From Polytrichum commune (lineage: Eukaryota > Streptophyta > Polytrichopsida > Polytrichales > Polytrichaceae): 64,000 nucleotides of DNA. Both the position numbers and the translations under genes were made by a program. The stretch spans positions 58,957,169 through 59,021,168 of the forward strand of contig OX485806.1 in NCBI GenBank assembly GCA_950295325.1. Reading direction: 5' to 3'. Of the stretch, positions 56,917 to 64,000 are shown in pieces (within the stretch, counting starts at the first letter, position 1; every line of letters starts with the position of its first letter). A model generated the notes under the pieces. That model was not told where the DNA came from. It searched no databases and saw only the letters and a program-made list of their open reading frames with translations.

Positions 56917-57750
56917 TCACCGTTTGGCCACTTCATCGGGGTCTTTAGAAGTAGGGATGTCCGTGGTGGCTTGGGCCACGGTCAGAGAAGGTGAGGATGC
57001 CTTCCCTTCCAAAATTCTACCCGCTAAGTAGAAAACCTTAGCATGTTGGAACTTTGGTGGCGACCACTCCATCGCCGCAAACAAAGGGGTGTGCAACACA
57101 TTTGATGCCAAAGTATGCACCATGCCAGTCGCCGGATTCGAAGCCTCTAAGCTCGAATGACGACCACTTGCAGATTGGACCCCATCCGCCAATCCAAAAG
57201 ATAATGGCAGACCAATCTGATCCGCGGGACCATTGCCCGGAGCTCGTAAACTATCCACAGACTCCCCTATGGTCGAGGGTGTGGCTCGTGACACGGATTG
57301 AGCCCGTGTCACCGCTGTGGAACTCATCATTTCTCCCGAGGCTCTGAACATATAATAATCCGGAGTGGAAGAACTAGCTTTAGCGGCGGAGGAAGACGGT
57401 GAGTCTAAGATTTGGCCGGATGAGGTCAAACTTTTGAACCTCTCCTCCAATGTTCCAATCTTTGCCTCCAACGCCTTCTCCCGATCGGAAGAAAGACGTT
57501 TCTCTGGATGGAGAGCAAAGCAGTTCTCCACCGCGTGATTGTTCCGCCCATAATGGAAACACGTCAACTATTTGGGTAAATATTTACCCGCCCCCTTCGT
57601 CGAATCCTTCGCGGGAACAAATGGTTTCCATTTCGGATTACCTACGGTCTAGGCTTGCCTTTGCTTCGAAGGACAATCTTTCTTAGCATGGCCCGCATGC
57701 CTACAAGACCAACAATGCAAGGTCTTGTCCACCTCTGCCTCCGCCAAACT
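56917..57750 (-). pseudogene. Gag C-terminal part with zinc knuckles
   Basis: One knuckle, CWSCRHAGHAKKDC (C-x2-C-x4-H-x4-C), lies at about 57715-57674. A second, CFHYGRNNHAVENC, at about 57560-57520 has Y for the second cysteine. Downstream is a serine-rich spacer with a heptad-like EKALEAKIGTLEERFKSL and MVHTLASNVLHTPLFAAMEW. It would bind element RNA. The frame is open for 216 codons in 57567-56917. Confidence 0.7.
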
Positions 57751-57779
57751 TGTAGTCGCGATCGAAGCCTTCCGGAATT

Positions 57780-58810
57780 TGCTAGAATCCACTAGCAAGA
57801 ATACCAAATCAGTGGCATCGTGTTAATACAATGCACGTCACACTGCTCCACAATGACAAATGCCTCTGCGAGTGTCGTCCGACCACCAAAGTTCATAATG
57901 ATCTTGGGTAGCGCCAAGTCAAGGAGGAGTTTGTCACTCTTAGACAAAAAATACCTTCACCAGTTGATTTTCCGCAAACACAACTCGAGATTCTCTGGCA
58001 AATTTCGCCAACCTCGTATACATGGTACGAGGTGTATCGTCATTCTCCCGTCTAAAATCTTGTATCCGCTACATCTGGTTCCGACATAAACCTTTATACT
58101 CCTCATGTAGATGCAGCTCAAATGCCCGCAACGGCTCAAAAATTGGCGGAATCCCCAAAGAGGCTAAAGCCGCCTGGATAGCGTTGCATAACGGGAGAGT
58201 GGAAGAATGGGACTCGACGTATTCGCCGCAGCGGGAGTAGAACCCTTATCCTTGAGTTCACCAGGAAAAACTCCCTCCACATCCACTACATATACTCCCT
58301 CCGGCACCTCCGACTTAACCTAAGGGACGGCTATGAAACTAGAAGTTGCGTCTTCCTTCAATGCGGATACAAACTCAACCCGAGTCTCCCAGTACCGCTC
58401 GACCTGGCGCAACTCCATCCAATGAGCTTCCGTCCACTACACATAAGTCTGGAGAGCCTCGTGCTCCAAATCTTGGGACAGTAGGTCGAACACATATCAG
58501 TCATTCAAATTAGTATTGCGTTGACGTTTTTCCCTCATCCATGTCCTGAACCGAATCTTCCAATCTTGCAAGGAAATGGTCCCCGTTCGACCAGAAAATT
58601 GGTCACGGATGCCACCTCGCGTCTCCTCCTCCATCTCGTCAAAGGATCTGACCCAAAGGATGTGAGACCAAATGACAGTCCCCAAGCCGATTTAGGCTGA
58701 AAACCCTCGTTGGATGCTACCACTGGTTCAACATCCAAAAGGTCCGAGGATCGGCCTTCCGATGATGTCGGAGGCGGAGAATGATAGTGTTGAGTCCGGG
58801 TTGTAACCAT
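57780..58810 (-). pseudogene. Gag N-terminal and capsid region
   Basis: The ATG at 58810 starts MVTTRTQHYHSPPPTSSEGR. In other frames the gag capsid pattern follows: SLQDWKIRFRTWMREKRQR, FELHLHEEYKGLCRNQM and RIQDFRRENDDTPRTMYTRL. Several stops and frameshifts interrupt it (for example near 58500, 58320, 58080). It is the expected first product of the element. Confidence 0.6.
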
Positions 58811-59511
58811 AACCCCACAATAGGCTGGTCACGGAACCAACAAACCAAATGAATTAGTATTTAGGTACAAAGAAAAAAATGGTCAAAGGTAACCTGCACC
58901 TGCAACCACCACCAAAACTTATGGTCTGTTGGTCATTAATCCAGCCTCACCACAAGTGAAAACAAGCACCATCCACTTGGTGCACAAACAAAGGTCCCGC
59001 CGGTCATTAATCCGACCTCACCTCCATAGTATCCTATCACAATTTAGGACAACACAAAATGAGGCAGTGCTAGAACACTCCAGCACTACAGCCCACCACA
59101 TGGGAAGGTACCACAACAAAATACAAGGAACAATGCAATAACAACATTGGATCCTCTTCCCCAAATAACATTTAAACATAAATTAAAAGCGACCGGGACT
59201 AACCGGCACCCGCCTACGGTTAGTGGTCAAAATAAAAAGCCCTGTTGCTTAGGAAAAAGAAATGCACATGTCTTATCCTTCCCTTACAATCCATAATTCA
59301 ATGCTTAAGGAAACATGTGGAACATGTGTCCATAAACACAATTTGACCTCAACATAGGTTGAATGGTGATTCCACATGCCACACAACTCCCAGTGGCAAT
59401 CCCTTAGCAATCTCGTGCTCCACAATTTTTCAACAAATTTAATGTCCGAAGGGAGGCTGCCGCAACCAAGAATATTATCTAAGAAATTAACCACAAAGAA
59501 GATTCTTCGTG
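58811..59511. other. Probable 5' leader of the methyltransferase retroelement
   Basis: Non-coding. A block CGGTCATTAATCCGACCTCACC recurs in part (58933 and 59002 regions, GGTCATTAATCCRRCCTCACC-like), giving a roughly 70-bp duplication. No primer binding site or LTR end could be identified before the rRNA fragment. Confidence 0.4.
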
Positions 59512-59839
59512 TGACTAGTTATTAGGTTGAGGTCTTGTTCATTAACGGAATTAACCAAACAAATCACTCCACTAATTGTTCATATTAATCATTACTCCGG
59601 TTCCGACGGCCGCACTCGCGCTACCTTGACCACGATCCAACTCCGCGTTTGTTAATTGCAACAACTTAAATGCACGCTATTGGAGCTAGAATTACCGCGG
59701 TTGTCGGCACCACATTTGCCCTCCAATGGATCTTCGTTAAGGAATTTAAATTGTATTCATTCCAATTACCGAACTTGTAAAAGCCGAGTGTTGTTATTCA
59801 TTGTCACTACCTCCCCGTGTCAGAATTGGGTAATTAACA
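59512..59839 (-). pseudogene. Composite 18S rRNA fragment
   Basis: On the minus strand three blocks match conserved nuclear small-subunit rRNA. The piece around GTTAATTCCGTTAA lies at about 59512-59570, a short piece with the complement of TATTAATCATTACTCCG at 59583-59610, and the 530-loop region (complement of GCTAGAATTACCGCGG, CCCTCCAATGGATC and TCACTACCTCCCCGTGTCAG) at 59630-59839. Normally these are hundreds of bases apart, so internal parts are deleted. About 85-90 percent similar to land-plant 18S by memory. It is not a functional rRNA gene. Confidence 0.85.
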
Positions 59840-60322
59840 GAGAATGTGTTATGTAACCGGTTGGACTTGCAAACACTCAATATCAACCGTTTACGCCCAA
59901 AAATCTCCCCGAACCTTGCTGCCTACAGTTTGTTGCCGACTGCCGCTGACTGCCACCGCAGTCTGCCGGACATGAGCAGAGGCCAGCAGAGGAGGGACGT
60001 TGGCCTCCTTTTTGTTTGTTTCTTGTTACAAATTTGATCCCTTTTGAGGATCAAGAATGCCCCCTTCACCTCCCACTTCACAACCTCATGCTTGTAGGCA
60101 ACTCATGACAAGAAATTCCGTGTAGTATTTAGAGATTTCTCACCACAATTCAAAATGATGTATAAACTTCACAAGTACACCTCTTTCTTCTTGTTGCTCC
60201 GCTAATCCGCGATGTTTGTCGTTTTCCACTTCACAATCTCGCCACCACTTGTCTTCACACTCCTTCTTGAGTGTTGTAGCTCAATATTTGAAGAAAAGAA
60301 AAGGAATCATGCATTTTTGCCA
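59840..60322. other. No gene recognised
   Basis: Sequence between the rRNA fragment and the candidate 5' LTR. A CCGACTGCCGCTGACTGCC-like short repetition at 59930-59960 is the only structure noticed. Confidence 0.4.
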
Positions 60323-60645
60323 AATGAAAAGGAAGAGAGTCAAACACTCATAAAAGCTCTAAATCTCTCTTCAAATGTACACAATGAATCAAGCTATCTC
60401 TCATTCCACCACGGGAGAATCCAAGAGTGTAAGTAGGGGGAGAAGAACTTAAGATTTATTGCAAAAATATGCAATCTTCACCTCACACTCACTCACAAGA
60501 CTTGATTTGGTAAGAATGCCAAGCCAAGGAGAAGGCTCCTCACTTAGGAGCCTTCCTCTTCACATCTAGATTCATCCATCCAAACCTAAATGGATGAAGC
60601 CCACTGGATAAGGTGCGGCCGCCGATGCCGCATACCGTGACAAGG
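60323..60645 (-). repeat. Candidate 5' LTR segment of the methyltransferase retroelement
   Basis: Matches 20266-20352 plus 21328-21551 in the same orientation. On the minus strand it begins TGTCACGGTATGCGGC. It retains the uninterrupted CCAAGAGTGTAAG site that holds solo LTR B in the other copy. The hairpin arms AAGGCTCCT/AGGAGCCTT and TTCATCCAT/ATGGATGAA are both present. Confidence 0.5.
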
Positions 60646-62817
60646 GACCCAACATAATCAATGTCATTGCCATTCATATCTATTGATGAAGATGGTAAAC
60701 TCGTGTGAACAACAAAACTACATGTTGAAATGGGGCATATAGAATGATGCCATGAAAATCTATTGACAAAGCAAGTTGGACATGCACCAAATACCCATGT
60801 GCATTGTGTACAATATGAAAAACATTATTTATAGCCTCACCCACCAATAATGGACAATCATCTCATATGAACTCAAAGTTCCATGGGCTCATGACATTTC
60901 CTAGGATTTGACTGGCCACCATAGTTTGTGAAAACATTATGATGATGAATCCATGTTTGGCATTGGACTACCCTACAACAAATGACGTCCATAGCCCTTA
61001 AACCCAATACCTTCTGTGGAGACATCATCCCATTTGAAAAAAAAATTGTACAAGCCTAGTGCAAGGCAATTGAGACAACACATGCAATATGGGAGGGCCA
61101 TGAATGTCCATTATTGCAATGAATCATTCAATTGGGGGCGCCTTTGGTGTGATGGCAATCTCAACAACCTTGGTGCATTTGGAATTATGTTTTAGCATTT
61201 CCAAATAATGTATGCCCCAATTCGATCCCACAAAGTATGTGTGAAATCCTTACAATGTTGGCAAACACAAACTACCACTAGGATTACGTCCTTGGCTACT
61301 AATCTCCTAGGCTGTAAGTTTGACAAGAGTAGGAGGTAAGAGAACAAGAAAATCAAAGTAGATGTTGTTAACCATACCAAGTGCACCACCACAACACTCT
61401 AGAGTGGCATTTTGCCAAAATTGTTGTAGGCAGGTATAAGTGGGCATATGCAATGCCTATTTTGTGGAATGGTTGATCAATGTTGGCATAAGACTATGGC
61501 ATGGTTAGGGTGGGTGACCAATACCCTAAGGTAGGTGCCATGCACCCACTTAATGACAATCATTTGAATCCCAACAAACATAGTGTAGTTATTTTTTGTG
61601 GCCATATGCACAAATCAACTAAGATGCAATAAAAGTTAATGCAAATTTCTTAGAATTATGTAGAAATATACATTTCCAATGAGCTCTCATGTCTCACAAC
61701 AAATCACATTCATGCTACATACGTTTGATTATGGTGGGTGACAATGCCACCAAATGACATCCAAGACATGTGAAAAGCATAATTAAATACACTAAACACA
61801 CCATAGATTGCCACCCATTTGGGTGAAATACACCATGTATGGATGATATAACACCCATGCAACCCACCCGCCATAAAAATCACATGTATAAATTTCAAAA
61901 AACCATTCAAAATGCATACTCAAAACATGAAACACGTGCACCCAACGTCTACTAACTAGTCAATAAAATGGTGACAGTTGTCTTGTTAGATGTTATGGGT
62001 CTTTGAACATGAAATATTTTTAAAAAATTGGTATTATCCTAGTGGCATCTAATTTGCAATCAAAATGGCATAGGCATTTTGGATGTGCCAAAATAATAGT
62101 CATTTTTTGATAACTAACACCATAGTATTTGGACACGGTTTCATCTAGTGATATGCATTCTTATTAAACTTTTGCAGTGGAGCTACAATAGTAGAAACAT
62201 ATACTCAAAATAGGTTGGACTTTTGTTGTCTTGACCCCTAGGAACCCTTTGCATGAATTATGAATAATGTATGACTATGATTAGTAATTTTCTTTGAGAC
62301 CCCCTATTTCAACCAATTGTAACCTTTTAGCCTCTAGCTTCCTAATTTTATCCTTCAATCTATACATTACAAAAATTGGGAGCATATTTTAAAACATTGT
62401 TCAAACATTAAAGTAATAAATAAATAAATTGAAAAAAAAAATGTCAAGGGATTGATTATGGTCACCTAGTGAGCCTATTTGTGTGCACATCAACCCCTAC
62501 GCATTGTCCAAATGGGGCTTCTCCAAACACAAAAAAAATTTATGAGTTACATACTTTCATTTTAAACCAATCATGTTAAAAATGACTATATTGAAAATCA
62601 TTTTATTATTCAAGATCATTATTTGAATAATATAGACATATTTTTTATTGAAGATTTAAGTTCAAATATACATTTTGGATGCCCCTTGATGCAAATACAT
62701 GTGTCATATATTAATTAACAATGTTTGATATGAATATATTTTATTTTTTATCCTTGACATAAGACAAATTACATATTAAGGTTTCAAACACATATACACA
62801 CACATACATGCATTCAT
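60646..62817. other. No gene recognised; AT-rich
   Basis: AT-rich sequence with short frames only. The part 62500-62780 is particularly AT-rich. It is likely the flank in which the retroelements landed. Confidence 0.5.
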
Positions 62818-62948
62818 GTAGTTCGTTGTCTTGTACGCCTAACGTACCTCTCTTCTCTTTCTCTCTTGAGTTGTTTAGTCCGCCTTATGCGGTCTTCTCT
62901 GGAATGCATGCGCTCCACATGCTTCTTTTCTGCCTCCTGCTCTCTAGG

Positions 62949-63302
62949 AGTTGGTGATGTACTTCTCATACTAGATGTATCCTCATGATCAACCATGTAC
63001 GCTACTGAGAGTGTTTCGGGATCATGGTCTTGGCCGACTCTCTCAGCTCTGACGCCTCAATGCACCCGTACTTCACTTGTTTGCCTATGGATGATTACTT
63101 GGACACTTGATTTAAGTTCTTGTTTCTTGTTCCTTAAGGTTAGGTGATGTGCTTCTCATGTTGGATGTGTCCTCATGGTCAACCATGTACGCTACTGAGA
63201 GTGTTTCGGGGTCATAATTTTGGCCGGCTCTCTCAGCTCAGACGCCTCAATGCACCCGTACTTCACCTGTTTGCTTTTATGGTTGATCATTTTGGATTCC
63301 AA
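62949..63302. repeat. 190-bp tandem duplication
   Basis: CATGTACGCTACTGAGAGTG at 62994 recurs at 63184, and CTCAATGCACCCGTACTTCA recurs with the same 190-bp offset. It duplicates the start of gag and its leader; the 36 kb copy has only one. Confidence 0.85.
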
Positions 63303-63344
63303 TTTTCTTTTCTTTTCTTTCTTGTTTTCTCTGTGTTGCTTCTA

Positions 63345-63941
63345 TTCCAATTCTAGGTTCCCTACTTTACCGTTTAGTCCACCATACAAAGGTAAAAACA
63401 CTTTTCTAACGTAGAGATCATACAATAACCCCTCCTGTTTATAGTGGTATCCTCGATGCTTGGTTGCTCCCAACGCATGAGCATTAATACCTTCACCTTC
63501 GTTATTCCACACCTTGGAATAAATTAACGCCTGTAGTTCCTCAATGCTTCTCTCAAATGGAGACTGGTAAGTAAAGCCTATTTCTTTTTCTTTAAACAAC
63601 TGCCATGTTTTGTCTTCGTAGTATTTTTGCATGTCCCACATCAAGTCGTGGAATTTCTTCGTTCCTTCCCATTTTCTCAAGGTTGTTTTATCGGTGTTAT
63701 ACTTTGGATAATCCCATGGCCACCTGCCTCGGATTGAGATTTCTTGTTGTTTGGAGTTATCTTCTTTTCTTTCTCTATTTTCCTGCACAATAAATCCGCG
63801 GAGGTTAAACTGTTCGAGTCGCCATTGCACTGCTCTTTCTACATGATCTTGTTTTCGCGGTCCAAACATTTCCGCCCACTTACGATTCTCATCTATGGCT
63901 TGTTGGAGTCTCCCACAATATAGGTAGTATATGTTCTCCAT
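63345..63941 (-). CDS. ORF0 upstream of gag, second copy
   Basis: Starts MENIYYLYCGRLQQAIDENR and ends YGGLNGKVGNLELE. The frame is intact for 199 codons and aligns end to end with the plus-strand ORF0 at 35398-36000; conserved tracts are KWAEMFGPRKQDHVERAVQW, RGRWPWDYPKY, FHDLMWDMQKYYEDKTWQLF, EKEIGFTYQS and HRGYHYKQEGLLYDLYVRK. Some differences are conservative. Function unknown. Confidence 0.7.
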
Positions 63942-64000
63942 TGATGCCTGCCATCCATCTTTTTCCCAAATATTGTACGTTGTAAATTTTGACTTCTAAT

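Larger units (their letters stand above)
55023..58810 (-). mobile_element. Methyltransferase retroelement, right half (gag - protease - C5 methyltransferase)
   Basis: The 5' half of the minus-strand element whose 3' half is at 21674-24561. Order on the minus strand: gag, zinc knuckles, aspartic protease, cytosine methyltransferase. The methyltransferase C-terminus runs to the CACTA insertion at 55022. The composition is GC-richer than the CACTA flank. Multiple stops show it is an old copy. Confidence 0.85.
62818..64000 (-). mobile_element. Fragment of the ORF0-gag LTR element, minus strand, cut by window end
   Basis: Carries ORF0 (63941-63345) and the first 60 codons of gag (from ATG 62996, MVDHEDTSSMRSTSPTPREQ, to RRTRQRTT), after which similarity to the 36 kb copy stops. 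The last bases resemble the 5' untranslated region before ORF0 at 35340-35397. A 190-bp tandem duplication lies at the ORF0-gag junction. Confidence 0.8.

Noticed and set aside
59512-59839. A functional rRNA gene
   Set aside because: Internal blocks are missing and conserved positions are changed.

Overview
This is nuclear DNA of a plant-type (streptophyte) eukaryote with a large, repeat-dense genome. The evidence is GT-AG introns, plant-style Ty3/gypsy polyproteins, an En/Spm (CACTA) transposon with TNP2, DUF4218-like and DUF4216-like regions, long LTRs and a decayed 18S rRNA fragment. The element flavours make me lean to a seed-free plant or charophyte relative, but the sequence alone does not settle the species. 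I see no intact housekeeping gene; nearly everything is transposon-derived and most reading frames carry stops or frameshifts.

Layout. 1-0.9 kb: a window-edge fragment of a gypsy polyprotein on the minus strand. 2.5-2.8 kb: a candidate LTR with a primer-binding-site-like sequence. 2.9-8.0 kb: a nearly complete minus-strand gypsy gag-protease-RT-RNase H-integrase. 8.6-14.3 kb: a minus-strand gene of ten or more exons whose C-terminal part looks like an N-type (N4/N6) DNA methyltransferase fold; a 975-bp solo LTR with a perfect 5-bp target duplication sits inside one exon. 14.4-18.0 kb: a satellite of about 149-bp units, nearly every unit carrying an 11-bp-arm palindrome. 19.1-19.9 kb: a plus-strand fragment of an unidentified protein.

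From about 20 to 60.6 kb lies the most interesting structure, a minus-strand LTR retroelement cut in two by a CACTA transposon. Its right half (55.0-58.8 kb) carries gag with zinc knuckles, an aspartic protease and a cytosine-5 DNA methyltransferase domain. Its left half (21.7-24.6 kb) carries RT, integrase and a PHD finger after the integrase. The CACTA element (24562-55022) has 12-bp terminal inverted repeats CACTACAACAAA and a 3-bp duplication AAG. It holds a TNP2 transposase at its right end, a TNPA-like gene with a fused FCP1/NIF-like pseudophosphatase domain at its left end, and a coiled-coil gene between them. That middle gene is interrupted by another LTR element (33.4-37.9 kb, an extra ORF upstream of gag) and by a CCGGA-rich element (37.9-44.5 kb). 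A fragment of the same ORF0-gag family ends the window on the minus strand (62.8-64 kb).

The order of events can be read from the nesting. The methyltransferase retroelement came first, the CACTA element landed in it, and further LTR elements and solo LTRs landed in both. Mutations such as CGA-to-TGA stops and lost catalytic residues indicate old, silenced copies.
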